64,000 nt of DNA, taken from assembly GCA_963704835.1 (NCBI GenBank), contig CAVPHW010000020.1:186001-250000 (forward strand), written 5' to 3'. This document shows, in pieces, positions 36,090 through 47,124 of this stretch (its first letter is position 1; each line of letters opens with the position of its first letter). The stretch is from GCA-2746605 sp963704835. Its GTDB lineage: Bacteria; Bacteroidota; Ignavibacteria; Ignavibacteriales; Melioribacteraceae. The notes under the pieces were generated by a model. It worked only from the letters and a program-made list of their open reading frames with translations. It was not told where the DNA came from and searched no databases. The translations under genes were made by a program, and so were the position numbers.

Positions 36090-38250
36090 ATGAAACGAAT
36101 AATTTACTCCCTTTTAATTTTTACGGCTTCATTTTTACAAGCACAGGATAAAGTTAGATACAATGAACAAGATCTTTTCTTAAGTGGTGCAAACTTAGCC
36201 TGGCTGAGCTTTGCTAATGATGTAGGCAAAGGAAATATAAACCTGGAAGAGTTTGGAGATATTCTACTTCAGATTCATGAACATGGAGGAAATTCTTTAA
36301 GGTGGTGGTTGCACACAAATGGAACTTCATCTCCACAATTCAATACTTCAAATTTTGTGGTTGGTCCTGGTGAATATACTATCCAAGAGATAAAAGCAGT
36401 TTTAGATTTAGCTTGGGAAAGAGAAGTTGGTATTAAATTATGTCTCTGGTCATTTGATATGCTGAGAACCAATCTGAATTCAACTTCTTTGAATAGAAAT
36501 TTATTACTTCTTAAAGATACAGTCTACACCAATTCATATATTAAAAATGCTTTAATTCCAATGGTAGATTCATTAAAAGGTCACCCGGCGATAATTGCTT
36601 GGGAAATATTTAATGAACCTGAGGGAATGAGTGATGAATTTGGATGGTCGGAAATTGAACATGTCCCAATGAAAGTGATTCAAAGATTTATAAATTTAAC
36701 TGCCGGAGCTATTCACAGAACTGATACTCTAGCTCAAGTCACTAGTGGTTGCTGGAGCATACAAGCCTTGACAGATGTACCAACTTCAGCGTTATCAAAG
36801 GTTAGTGATGAGTATTTACTTTATAGCCATGAACAGAAAGAAAATATTACTACTCAGATAAATGAAAAGTATAACTTTTCCTTAAACACAGATTCTATTA
36901 TTATTCATCTAACAAAGATTTCAAGAGTCAGTAACAAAAATTATTACTCTGATAGTGAGTTGATTAGTGCTGGTGGTGATGAAGATGGGATTTTAGATTT
37001 CTATTCAGTTCATTATTATGATTGGGCAGGAACTACATTATCTCCTTTCCATAAAACCTCTAATTTTTGGCAGTTAAATAAACCTTTGGTTGTTGCAGAG
37101 TTCCACATGAAGAATACTCTTGGAGTATTAAAAGAAGATTTATACAAAGTCTTACTTCAAACTGGTTACGCAGGTGCGTTGGCTTGGTCATGGACAGACA
37201 ACCAAGTTACTAAACCAATAGATATGCTTAACGGAATGCAAAGTTTGTGGGATAATTATCAATCATCTGTTGATGTCTTAGGTATTGGTGGCGATTGGCC
37301 TAAAATTTCAATTATTAATCCTTTAGATAAAACTGTATTTGCAGACACTTCAACTGTGAATATTGAAATTAATGCAAGTGATACTGATGGAAGCGTCTCT
37401 AAAATTGAAATATTTGCAAATGATTCAATTAAAATTGGCGAACTATTTGAGAGTCCTTATAATTTTATTTGGACCGGAATTGAACCGGGTAATCACAGTA
37501 TTCATGCTATTGCAACCGATAATGATGGACATAAAAGAAAATCAAATATTGTAAGGATTGTTTATGGTGAACCGCCGTTTCAGAGACTTGAAGCTGAAAA
37601 GGTTACTATTCCCACCACTGGTATAACAATCAAAGGAGATGCAACGGCTAGTGGTGGAACTTATGTGGAATTTAAACAGACAACTGGCAGCATAACTTGG
37701 AAAATCAACAATTATTTAAGTGCAGGCAGTTATGAAATCAAGTTTGGGTTTAGATTATCATTTGATACACCAAAAGGTCAGTTTATTAATGTTAATGGTA
37801 GTAGAATTACGGAATTAGTGTTTGCCGGTGATCTTAATAAGTGGTTAGAAAAATCACTCTTTGTAAATTTAATCAAAGGTGAAAATACTATTCAACTTGA
37901 ATCTTCATGGGGATGGATGGATATAGATTATTTATCCGTTCCGAGGAATATTATTACTTCAGTTGACTCACAAATAGAGTTGCCAATTACTTATAAACTG
38001 GATCAGAATTATCCTAATCCGTTTAATCCCTCAACTACTATAAGCTATTCAATTTCAACTAAAGAAAAGGTAAAGCTAATAGTATATGATGTATTAGGAA
38101 ACGTTGTTGATGTTTTGGTTAATAGTCAGCAAAATATCAGGGGATTATAAAATAATTTATTCGCCACAAAATATTTCCAGCGGAGTTTACTTTTATAGTC
38201 TGCAGGCTGGTTCATTTACTCAACAAAGAAAAATGGTTTTTTTGAAATAG
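36090..38250 (+). CDS. Secreted GH5-like mannanase with Ig, CBM35/6-like and T9SS domains (C-terminus frameshifted)
   Basis: A signal peptide (1-18, ending LQAQ) is followed by a clan GH-A barrel (about 25-395). The acid/base glutamate is in WEIFNEP (E176) and the nucleophile in VVAEFHM (E337). A bacterial Ig-like domain (about 410-495) and a carbohydrate-binding module of the CBM35/CBM6 type (about 500-625) come next, then the T9SS sorting domain (YPNPFNPSTTISYS). The frame stops at 38150. One more G in the GGGG run at 38140-38143 extends it through GDYKIIYSPQNISSGVYFYSL to 38250, completing the sorting domain. It is probably an endo-beta-mannanase. Confidence 0.82.
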
Positions 38251-38292
38251 AATTTTTAATTAAAGTTTTTATAAACAATAAGGTGATTAGAG

Positions 38293-39325
38293 ATGAAATA
38301 CTATCAGATTAAGAATTCACTAATAGTAATTATTCTTGCTTTTATTTTGAATAATGCTGTTTTAGCACAATCAAATTCCAAACTACCATTTATTAGTGTT
38401 GAAGGTAAAAATTTTGTTAATGAAACTGGAGAAATTGTAATATTTAGAGGAGTATCAATTGCAGATCCTGATAAACTTCAGAAAGAAGGTCAGTGGAATA
38501 AAGAATTATTTTCGATACTTAAAGAGTGGAATGTGAATGTAGTAAGATTGCCAATTCATCCAATGGCATGGCGAGAACGAGGTGAAGAAAATTATCTAAA
38601 ATTGGTTGATGAAGGGATTAAATGGTCTGAGGAAAATGGTATGTATGTTATTATTGACTGGCATTCTATTGGGAATCTTAAAACAGAATTATTCCAGCAT
38701 CCAATGTACAATACAACAAAAACTGAAACATTCCGTTTTTGGAAAACCATTGCTAGCAAGTATGTAAATAATTCAACAGTAGCATTTTATGAATTATTTA
38801 ATGAACCAACTACTTATGGTGGAACCTTGGGCAAGGAAACTTGGCAGGAGCATAAGGAATTAATGGAAGAGATAATTGGGATTATTTATGCGCATGACAC
38901 AACAGTAATTCCTTTGGTTGCCGGTTTTAATTGGGCTTATGATTTAACTGATATGAAATACTGCACCAATTGCTTATCCTAGAGTGGCTTATGTAACTCA
39001 TCCTTATCCTCAAAAAAGAGATAAACCTTGGGTTGAACAATGGGAAAAGGATTGGGGTTTTGCTGCTGATAATTACCCAATATTTGCAACTGAATTAGGA
39101 TATATGAAAGCTGATGGACCTGGAGCTCACATTCCGGTTATTGTTACTGATAATGAATACGGTGAAACAATTGTTGATTATTTTGGAAAAAAAGGTATTT
39201 CATGGGTTGCTTGGGTATTTGATCCCCAATGGTCTCCTCAATTAATACATAGCTGGGATTTTGAACCAACTATGCAAGGCAAATTTTTCAAAGCTAAAAT
39301 GCAAGAGTTAAATCCAAAAAAGTAG
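38293..39325 (+). CDS. Secreted GH5 glycoside hydrolase (one frameshift)
   Basis: A GH5 enzyme with a signal peptide (about 1-25, ending VLAQ). FRGVSIADPDKL, VVRLPIHP, VIIDWHSIG and YELFNEP (acid/base E171) lie in the first frame, which stops at 38982. The rest continues in another frame (APIAYPRVAYVTHPYPQK) with the nucleophile in FATELGYM (bases 39092-39094) and ends at 39325. One extra base near 38961 explains the break. The whole is about 343 residues, normal for a GH5 catalytic domain. A beta-mannanase or endoglucanase; context favours mannan. Confidence 0.82.
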
Positions 39326-39340
39326 AAAATTGAAAAAACT

Positions 39341-40699
39341 ATGAAAAAAACAATAACCAAATCCTATTTCAGAATTCAGATTGTTTTAATTTTTATGCTA
39401 TTGCTGCAAATTTCTGTTCTTCCGCAGAAGCAAGAAATTGCTGATGAGATGAAGCATGCTTTAATAAATGGAGTTCTTGATGTTTGGTACCCTAAAACTG
39501 TTGATTCTACACATGGCGGATTTCTAACAAATTTTGATTTTAAGTGGGAGCCATTCGGAACTCAAAATAAGATGCTCGTAACACAGACAAGGCATATTTG
39601 GACTACAGCTAAAATGGCTGAATTTTTAGATGATGATAAATATGGGCAAATTGCACATCATGGATATTTATTTCTGAAAACTAAAATGTGGGATAGTGTT
39701 TATGGAGGGTTTTACTTCCTAAGGGATAGAGAAGGGAATAAAATTCCTAGCTCTAGCAATAACAAAAGCAGTTATAGTAATTCATTTGCAATATTTTCAC
39801 TCGCTGCATACTTTGGCGCTTCAGGGGATTCTTCGGCATTGAATTTAGCAATTGATTGTTTTAAATGGCTTGAAAAAAATGCTCATGATCCCGTGAATAA
39901 GGGATATTTTGATTTACTTCGAGAAGATGGAACTCGGCAAATTTTAACTGAAAATAGATTAGGATTACGCTATAATATTCATCCTTCATGGAAAGATCAA
40001 AACTCTTCAATTCATTTATTGGAAGCTTTCACAGAACTCTATTCTGTTTGGTCGGATAGTCTATTAAAGGTTCGGCTATCAGAAATGCTCAATCTAGTTA
40101 GAGATAAAATCACAACCGAAAAAGGCTATTTAGCTTTGTATCTCACTGAAGATTGGCAACCAATTTCTTTTAAAGATTCTACAAATGAAGTTAGAGAAGC
40201 GAATTCTTATATCGATCACGTTTCTTTTGGTCACGATATTGAGACGGCTTTTTTAATGTTAGAAGCATCCCATTCACTGAAAATTATACATGAAATAAAA
40301 ACGCTAGAAATAGCAAAAAAGATGGTTGATCATGCGCTAGACTTTGGCTGGGATAATAGTAAAGGTGGATTTTATTACGAAGGTTATTATAACAAAGATA
40401 ATGTTACATTGAATATTATTGATTCTTCGAAAGTTTGGTGGGTTCAAGCCGAAGGCTTAAATTCACTATTACTGATGTCTAAACTATTCCCAGATGAAAA
40501 AAAATATTATAATGCGTTTTTAAAACAGTGGGATTACATCAAACTTTATATGATAGATCATAAATACAAAGAATGGTACTCAAAGGGAATAGACATAAAT
40601 CCCGAAATGATTACTTCACCCAAAGCTTTTGATTGGAAAGTAAATTATCACAATGTTCGAGGATTAATGAATTGCATAAAAATGCTAACTGAAGAATAG
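39341..40699 (+). CDS. Exported AGE-family epimerase (cellobiose/mannobiose 2-epimerase-like)
   Basis: A 452-residue (alpha/alpha)6-barrel enzyme of the N-acylglucosamine 2-epimerase family. The three catalytic-site histidines of cellobiose 2-epimerases are in place: SSIHLLEAFTELY, VSFGHDIETAFLMLEA and YHNVRGLMNCI, with RHIWT near the N-terminus. Unusually it has an N-terminal signal peptide (hydrophobic core about 11-26), so it should act outside the cytoplasm. It turns the reducing glucose or mannose of a disaccharide into its C2 epimer. A cytoplasmic paralogue lies at 61151. Confidence 0.85.
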   Translation: MKKTITKSYFRIQIVLIFMLLLQISVLPQKQEIADEMKHALINGVLDVWYPKTVDSTHGGFLTNFDFKWEPFGTQNKMLVTQTRHIWTTAKMAEFLDDDKYGQIAHHGYLFLKTKMWDSVYGGFYFLRDREGNKIPSSSNNKSSYSNSFAIFSLAAYFGASGDSSALNLAIDCFKWLEKNAHDPVNKGYFDLLREDGTRQILTENRLGLRYNIHPSWKDQNSSIHLLEAFTELYSVWSDSLLKVRLSEMLNLVRDKITTEKGYLALYLTEDWQPISFKDSTNEVREANSYIDHVSFGHDIETAFLMLEASHSLKIIHEIKTLEIAKKMVDHALDFGWDNSKGGFYYEGYYNKDNVTLNIIDSSKVWWVQAEGLNSLLLMSKLFPDEKKYYNAFLKQWDYIKLYMIDHKYKEWYSKGIDINPEMITSPKAFDWKVNYHNVRGLMNCIKMLTEE

Positions 40700-40734
40700 T
40701 CAATAATTTTTGATCAGTTTAAAGGGATAATAAT

Positions 40735-41835
40735 ATGAATAGACGAGAATTTGTTAAAACAAGTACTGCACTGGGTTTGGTAACAATGTCTGGATTTCCG
40801 TTAAGTTTGAAATCTGAGAAAATTAGTAAAAATTTATCATTTTCTAACTTCAAGGGTTTTAACCTAACTCAAAAAACTGGTGGCAAAGGACCAAGAAGAA
40901 AATTTGAAGAAGAGGATTTTGAGATTATGGCAGATCTTGGATTTAATTTTGCTCGTATTCCAATGTCATACTGGAATTGGTCAAAACCAGATAATTGGTT
41001 AGAAATAGATGAAGATGTTTTTAAGGATATTGATGAGCTTATAACATTTGGTAAACAATATAATATTCATATTAATCTTAATTTGCATAGAGTCCCTGGC
41101 TACTGTATTAATGGTAGAGAATTTGAACCTATGGATTTATTCGACGATACGATTGAAAACATGAGTAAGGCACTAGTAGCAGTTGTACATCATTGGAAAT
41201 TTATTGCAAAAAGGTACAAAGGTATTCCTAATAAAGAGGTAACCTTTGATTTGATAAATGAACCTCCAGGTAATACTAATGAAAAAAGATATGTTGAAAT
41301 AGTAAGAGCTTTAGTTAAGGGAATAAGAGAGGAAGATCCAGATCGGTTAATTGTTGTTGATGGAAAGGATATTGGAAGAAATCCTCTAATGGGAATTGAA
41401 GACTTAGATGTTGTTCAAAGTACAAGAGGGTATGATCCTATGAGTTTAAGTCACTATACAGCAACTTGGGTTCCAGAACATGAATTTGAAACATTTAACA
41501 AACCTACCTGGCCATTATTAGGAGATAACGGGAAACTTTGGGACAAAGCCGCCTTGAAGGAAAAACTTATTGGAAGATGGCAACCGCTTATTGATTTAGG
41601 CGTTCAGGTGCACGTTGGTGAATGGGGTTGTTATAATAAAACTCCTCATGATGTTTGTCTTGCATGGATGGAAGACGCGCTCTCTCTATGGAAAGAAGCA
41701 AATTGGGGACAATCCATGTGGAATTTGAAAGGTGACTTTGGAATTTTGAATAGTGGAAGAGAGGATGTAAAGTATGAAAATTATAAAGGGCATAAATTAG
41801 ATAGAAAAATGCTTGAGTTATTGAAGCAATACTAG
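40735..41835 (+). CDS. GH5 glycoside hydrolase with Tat-like signal
   Basis: A 366-residue GH5 enzyme. It starts MNRREFVKTSTALGLVTM, a twin-arginine-like export signal. The barrel has NFARIPMSYWNW, INLNLHRVPGY, DLINEPPG (acid/base E176) and VHVGEWGCY (nucleophile E296), close to cellulase/exo-glucanase-type GH5. The signal suggests export in a folded state, to the periplasm or outside. No T9SS domain is present, so it probably stays in the envelope. A hairpin terminator follows. Confidence 0.85.
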   Translation: MNRREFVKTSTALGLVTMSGFPLSLKSEKISKNLSFSNFKGFNLTQKTGGKGPRRKFEEEDFEIMADLGFNFARIPMSYWNWSKPDNWLEIDEDVFKDIDELITFGKQYNIHINLNLHRVPGYCINGREFEPMDLFDDTIENMSKALVAVVHHWKFIAKRYKGIPNKEVTFDLINEPPGNTNEKRYVEIVRALVKGIREEDPDRLIVVDGKDIGRNPLMGIEDLDVVQSTRGYDPMSLSHYTATWVPEHEFETFNKPTWPLLGDNGKLWDKAALKEKLIGRWQPLIDLGVQVHVGEWGCYNKTPHDVCLAWMEDALSLWKEANWGQSMWNLKGDFGILNSGREDVKYENYKGHKLDRKMLELLKQY

Positions 41836-41857
41836 TGAATAAATTATTGTAATATTT

Positions 41858-41884
41858 AAAACCGGATTTTCATCCGGTTTTTTT
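41858..41884. terminator. Rho-independent terminator between convergent genes
   Basis: AAACCGGAT pairs with ATCCGGTTT around the loop TTTC, followed by a T-run. The A-run on the other side allows it to work for the - strand as well. It separates the GH5 gene (+) from the GH94 gene (-), whose 3' ends face each other. Confidence 0.9.
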
Positions 41885-41893
41885 ATGTAAAAT

Positions 41894-44329
41894 TTAGCCC
41901 ATAATTACTTGAATGGAATTAGTGCTTCCTTTATCTAAAATCGGAATTATATTTCCTTCTAGAATACTTCCATTTACCGTAATCTGTTGTATACCTTTAG
42001 AAACTTTGTCGGGATTTGTAATCTCAATATTATAAGTTGCGTTTCTAAACTTTCTTGAAATCGTGTAACCTTCCCAATTATTTGGTATACATGGGTCAAT
42101 TTTTAATCCATTATATTGCGGCTGAATTCCAAGAATATTATTGCTAATGGCATAAAAATTCCACGCAGCTGTGCCTGTTAACCAAGAATTTTTCGCTTCT
42201 CCGGGTTTGAAAGCATCCTTGCCAGCTATCATTTGAGAATAAACATAAGGTTCGGTTTTATGCAAATCACTAATTTCCTCAAGATAAGCCGGGGTTATTT
42301 TTTTGTAGTAATCGAAAGCTCTATTTCCGTTTCCAACAAGAGTTTCAGCTATCATAATCCATGGATTATTATGACAAAATATTCCTGCATTCTCTTTATA
42401 TCCCGGCGGATAAGTTGAAATCTCTCCCATGTTTAAATAATATTTTGTGAATGCAGGATTATTTAATACGATTCCATATTCACAGTCTAAATATTTCTTT
42501 ACTGAATCCAGTGCTTGTTGAGCTTTACAATCCTCTAAACCTAGCCCAGCCATTACACAAAATCCTTGTGACTCAATAAATATTTTACCCTCCTCATTTT
42601 CATTACTGCCAATTTTTGCACCATAGAAATCATATGCCCTTAAGAACCATTCTCCATCCCAGCCATGTTCCATAATTGCATTTTTCATTTTTTCTACATA
42701 GGGGAAAGCATTTTCTGCTTCTTCTTTATTATTTATCTCATTACATAGTCCAATAAACTCAGTTCCGTAAAGCACAAACATGCCTGCAATCATAACAGAC
42801 TCAGCCACTCCACCTTGCTGATTTTCAGTTGTCTGGAATGGTTCATCAGGATTTTTAGAAAAACAATTAAGATTAAGGCAATCATTCCAATCTGCTCTGC
42901 CAATCAATGGAAGCCCATGTGGTCCTAGTTTATTCACTACATGGTAGAAAGATCTTTTTAAGTGTTCGAACAATGATTTTGCTTTTGATACATCATTATC
43001 AAATGGGACATGCTCTTCTAAAATTGACCAATCACCGGTCTCTTTTATGTAAACTGAGGTTGATAATATTAACCAAAGTGGATCATCATTAAAGTTTCCT
43101 CCAACCGCGTTATTGCCTTTTTTGGTTAATGGTTGGTATTGGTGGTAAGCTCCACCATCTTCAAATTGAGTTGCAGCAATATCAAGGATTCTTTCTTTTG
43201 CTTTTTCTGGGATTTGATGAACAAAACCAATCAAATCTTGATTTGAATCTCTAAATCCCATGCCTCGACCAATTCCACTTTCAAAAAAAGATGCGCTTCT
43301 TGACATATTGAAAGTTACCATACATTGATATTGATTCCAGATGTTAACCATTCTGTCTAATTTCTCATCATCACTTTTTACTTGGTAAATAGAGAGAAGG
43401 TTATCCCAATAACTTTTTAATTCCAATAGTGCAGTTTCTACTTTTTCACTCGTTGAATATTCTTCAATTAGGGATAAAGCTTTTTGTTTATTTATAACGT
43501 TCTTGGATTCCCATTTATTAGCTTCTTCATTTTCAATATAGCCAAGCATAAAAATAAATTCTTTTTCTTCATTTGGTTCTAATGTAATCTCCAGATAGTG
43601 AGAACCAATTGGTGACCACCCATGTGCAACAGAGTTTTTTGGTTTCCCTTCAACCACAACATCTGGATTGTTAAAACCGTTGTATAGACCAACGAATGAA
43701 TCCCTATCGGTATCAAACCCATCAATTGCAGTATTTACTGAATAAAAAGAAAAATGGTTCCTTCGCTCTTTGTATTCGGTTTTATGGTAAATAACCGAGT
43801 CTTTTATTTCTACTTCACCAGTGGAAAAATTCCGCTGAAAATTGGTTTGATCATCATGAGCATTCCAGAGAGCAAATTCAACAAATGAGAATAGTTTGAT
43901 GGTTTTCTTTTTATCACCTTGATTTGAAAGCTTTACCTTTTGGATTTCACAATGTTTCTTAAGAGGAACAAAATATAATATCTCAGCTTGTATCGAATTT
44001 CTTTTCCCGCTAATTATGGTGTAACCCAATCCATGACGGCAAGAGTATTTTTCAATATCTGTTTTTACCGGTTTCCATCCTGGTGACCAAATATCATCTT
44101 GATCATTAATGTAAAAGTATTTTCCACCGTTATCTATTGGAACGTTATTATAACGATAGCGGGTTATTCTTCTAAGAAGCGCATCTTTGTAAAAACTATA
44201 TCCTCCTGCTGTGTTGGAAATAATTGAGAAGAATTCATCATTCCCGAGATAATTTATCCAGGGATAGGGAGTCTTGTAATTTGTTATTACATATTCTCTT
44301 TTTTCGTCGTTAAAAAATCCAAATTTCAT
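41894..44329 (-). CDS. GH94 cellobiose phosphorylase
   Basis: An 811-residue GH94 phosphorylase that splits cellobiose with phosphate to Glc-1-P and glucose in the cytoplasm (no signal peptide). The N-terminal beta-sandwich begins MKFGFFNDEKREYVITNYKTPYPWINYLG and has TAGGYSFYKDA. The (alpha/alpha)6 barrel has GRGMGFRDSNQDLIGF and the catalytic GRADWNDCLNL (D483). AHGWSPIGSHYLEI is typical of cellobiose-specific members. It is divergent from the GPH carrier, with a shared candidate operator between them. Confidence 0.9.
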   Translation of the reverse strand: MKFGFFNDEKREYVITNYKTPYPWINYLGNDEFFSIISNTAGGYSFYKDALLRRITRYRYNNVPIDNGGKYFYINDQDDIWSPGWKPVKTDIEKYSCRHGLGYTIISGKRNSIQAEILYFVPLKKHCEIQKVKLSNQGDKKKTIKLFSFVEFALWNAHDDQTNFQRNFSTGEVEIKDSVIYHKTEYKERRNHFSFYSVNTAIDGFDTDRDSFVGLYNGFNNPDVVVEGKPKNSVAHGWSPIGSHYLEITLEPNEEKEFIFMLGYIENEEANKWESKNVINKQKALSLIEEYSTSEKVETALLELKSYWDNLLSIYQVKSDDEKLDRMVNIWNQYQCMVTFNMSRSASFFESGIGRGMGFRDSNQDLIGFVHQIPEKAKERILDIAATQFEDGGAYHQYQPLTKKGNNAVGGNFNDDPLWLILSTSVYIKETGDWSILEEHVPFDNDVSKAKSLFEHLKRSFYHVVNKLGPHGLPLIGRADWNDCLNLNCFSKNPDEPFQTTENQQGGVAESVMIAGMFVLYGTEFIGLCNEINNKEEAENAFPYVEKMKNAIMEHGWDGEWFLRAYDFYGAKIGSNENEEGKIFIESQGFCVMAGLGLEDCKAQQALDSVKKYLDCEYGIVLNNPAFTKYYLNMGEISTYPPGYKENAGIFCHNNPWIMIAETLVGNGNRAFDYYKKITPAYLEEISDLHKTEPYVYSQMIAGKDAFKPGEAKNSWLTGTAAWNFYAISNNILGIQPQYNGLKIDPCIPNNWEGYTISRKFRNATYNIEITNPDKVSKGIQQITVNGSILEGNIIPILDKGSTNSIQVIMG

Positions 44330-44642
44330 TTTATATTCCGGTTATGTTTTCATTTAAATTATAAGTCAGTTTGATGTTGTGTTGAATCTCTATTTTATCA
44401 GATTGATAAACTTATATCATATGAATAAAATGAATTAATAATTGATCATTATAATTACATTAATGCTCGCAAGAAGATTAGGAGATACTTAGAATTATAA
44501 GATTCATTTCAACTTACTTTGATGGTATATTATTTGCACTACTATCAAATTATTATTTTTAAATCATTAGAAAAATAAATTTCAACGTATTTAATAAAAC
44601 AATTATTATTCCACATTTTATTCAGTAAAAGAAGACAATAAA
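44330..44642. other. Divergent promoter region
   Basis: About 313 bases between the GH94 gene (-) and the GPH symporter (+). It holds no gene. The clearest structure is the palindrome at 44394-44410. Promoters for both directions must lie here, but I cannot place -35/-10 elements with confidence. Confidence 0.5.
44394..44410. promoter_or_regulatory. Candidate operator, copy 2 (perfect)
   Basis: TTTATCA-GAT-TGATAAA is a perfect 7-3-7 inverted repeat, about 65 bases before the GH94 start and 230 before the GPH start. Related sites are at 35924, 54793 and 62640. Confidence 0.5.
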
Positions 44643-46047
44643 ATGAAATCAAATGAAAAGTTAGGCTTCAGAGAAAAGTTTTCTTATGGGTTTGGTGATT
44701 TAGCTTCAGTGCTTTATTGGCAAACTTTTATGCTCTACTTCACTTATTTCTATACAGATGTTTTTTTACTTCCGGCAAGTGTTGCAGCAACCATGTTTCT
44801 TATTAGCAGAATATTTGATGGAATTAACGATCCATTGATGGGAATTATTGCTGATAGAACTCAAACTAAATGGGGTCATTTTAGACCTTATCTTTTATGG
44901 ATGTGCGTTCCTTTTGCAATTGCTGGTGTTTTAGTATTTACCGTACCAGATTTTGGTACAGAGGGGAAATTAATCTGGGCATACGCAACTTTCTTTTTAA
45001 TAATGATGCTTTACACCGCAATCAATATTCCTTATACAGCTTTGTTGGGGGTTATTTCGCCAGACTCACTAGAACGGACATCTGTTTCATCATTTAAATT
45101 TTTATTTGCTTTTGGTGCTGGTATTATTGTCTCTGCAACATTGTTACCAATGGTACAAACTTTAGGAAATGGAAATGATGCTCAAGGATGGCAATATGCA
45201 TTTATAGTTTATGGAATTGCCGCAATAGTGTTTTTCTTAATCGCTTTTAAAGGAACAAAAGAACGCGTTCAACCTCCTAAAAATCAGCAATCTTCCGTTA
45301 AGAAAGATTTATACGAGCTAATTACTAATGGACCGTGGCTAATTTTATTATTAACAACAATATTATTTATCCTATTTGTTGCTGTCAGAAGTAGCGTCAC
45401 AGTGCATTACTTTAAATATTATGTTGGATCTCAAGAAATCACACTTCCGTTTATGGAAAAAGGTCTATATGATTTTAATGCAATTACATCTGCGTTTAAT
45501 ACAATAGGGCAGATATCTTCATTTATTGGCGTTCTTATGGTCAGTTGGTTCGCAAAGATCGTGGGAAAAAAGAAAGCCTTTGTGATAATGTTTATTGTAG
45601 CAATTATTGGTACTGGTGGATTTTATTTCTGCCAACCTGATCAACTAGAATTGATCTTTTTCCTACAAGTAATTGGTTCGTTGACTGGTGGCCCATTGAG
45701 TGTTCTTTTATGGGCAATGTATGCTGATACTGCAGATTATGCTGAATGGAAAAGCGGTAGAAGAGCAACTGGATTAATTTTTTCTGCTTCTACAATGTCG
45801 CAAAAATTTGGATGGGCATTTGGTGCATATGTTGCATTAACATTAATGGCTCAGGTTGGTTTTGAACCTAATCAAGCTCAAGCACAGGATAGTTTAGACG
45901 GCTTAGTATTATTGTTCAGTTTAATTCCGGCAGTTTTTGGAGTATTAGCAATTATTAGCTTCATTTTTCTATCCTTTGGGGGATAAGCGTGTTGAAGAAA
46001 TTGAAATTGAACTAAAGGAACGAAGAGTTCTTGCTGAGGCTTCCTAA
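44643..46047 (+). CDS. GPH-family sugar:cation symporter (C-terminus frameshifted)
   Basis: A MelB-like (glycoside-pentoside-hexuronide) carrier with about twelve helices. Family motifs include KFSYGFGDLAS, FDGINDPLMGIIADRTQTKWGHFRPYLLW and DTADYAEWKSGRRATGLIFSA. The frame stops at 45986. Removing one base between 45969 and 45982 gives a YPL-x-DK type end (GDKRVEEIEIELKERRVLAEAS) and a stop at 46047, as usual for this family. It probably imports manno- or cello-oligosaccharides for the phosphorylases next to it. Confidence 0.85.
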
Positions 46048-46091
46048 ATTATAATAAAGTAATTTTAAATTTAAAAAATGGTTAAATCTTT

Positions 46092-47084
46092 ATGTCAAAA
46101 ACAATAATAGGAAAATCACTCCCAAATATTCCCTGGGAAGAGAAGCCCCAAAACTGTGATGATGTAGTGTGGAGATTTAGTGGAAATCCAATAATTGGTT
46201 GGAACCCAATCCCTAAAGCGGCCAGAGTTTACAATAGTGCAATAGTTCCATTTAAAAATGAGTTCGCTGGAGTTTTTAGAGCAGATCAAAAAAATGGAAG
46301 GGCTACTTTATTTGCAGGAAGGAGCAAGGATGCGATCCACATTGATTTGGAAAAAGATCCAATAAATTGGGTAGATGAAAATGGTAATCCCAAACCAACA
46401 AGTTATGCTTATGATCCAAGAGTTGTAAACATCGATGAGACTTACTATATAGTTTGGTGCGATGATATGAACGGACCTTCAATTGGTTTAGGTAAGACAA
46501 CGGATTTTAAAACTTTTACTCGACTTTCAAACCCGCTAATGCCTTTTAATAGAAATGGAGTATTGTTCCCAAGAAAAGTAAATGGGAAATATATGTTACT
46601 TAGCAGACCTAGCGATAGCGGCCATACTCCATTTGGGGATATTTTTGTTAGTGAGAGTCCTGATTTAGTTCATTGGGGAAATCACAAACATGTAATGGCT
46701 AAAGGCGGTTCTGGGTGGTGGCAAGGAACAAAAATTGGGGCAGGTCCAATTCCGATTGAAACTACAGAAGGCTGGCTATTATTTTACCACGGTGTCTCCG
46801 GTACTTGCAATGGATTTGTGTATAGCTTTGGCGCAGTTATTTTAGATATCGATAACCCAAGTATGGTTCTATACAGAACTAGGGACTATTTGTTAACTCC
46901 AGAAAAAAGTTATGAAACAACCGGATTTGTTCCAAATGTAGCTTTCCCTTGCGCAAATCTTTATGATGCGGAAACGGGCAGAATTGCCATCTATTATGGA
47001 GCGGCTGATACATATACAGCCATTGCGTTTACCCAAGTTGATGAATTAATTACATACATTAAAATGAATTCAGAAGTATTCTAG
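46092..47084 (+). CDS. GH130 beta-1,4-mannooligosaccharide phosphorylase (GH130_2-like)
   Basis: A 330-residue five-bladed propeller phosphorylase. The proton-donor aspartate is in YDPRVV (D108), and phosphate-binding parts are FAGVFRAD and the HGV of LLFYHGVSGT. The length and the N-terminus (PWEEKP... RFSGNPIIG) fit subfamily 2, which phosphorolyses mannooligosaccharides to Man-1-P. Without signal peptide, so cytoplasmic. It follows the GPH carrier by about 45 bases. Confidence 0.85.
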   Translation: MSKTIIGKSLPNIPWEEKPQNCDDVVWRFSGNPIIGWNPIPKAARVYNSAIVPFKNEFAGVFRADQKNGRATLFAGRSKDAIHIDLEKDPINWVDENGNPKPTSYAYDPRVVNIDETYYIVWCDDMNGPSIGLGKTTDFKTFTRLSNPLMPFNRNGVLFPRKVNGKYMLLSRPSDSGHTPFGDIFVSESPDLVHWGNHKHVMAKGGSGWWQGTKIGAGPIPIETTEGWLLFYHGVSGTCNGFVYSFGAVILDIDNPSMVLYRTRDYLLTPEKSYETTGFVPNVAFPCANLYDAETGRIAIYYGAADTYTAIAFTQVDELITYIKMNSEVF

Positions 47085-47124
47085 AAAAAAATATCTTAAA
47101 CAATTCCTTGGAGAAATTGATTAA

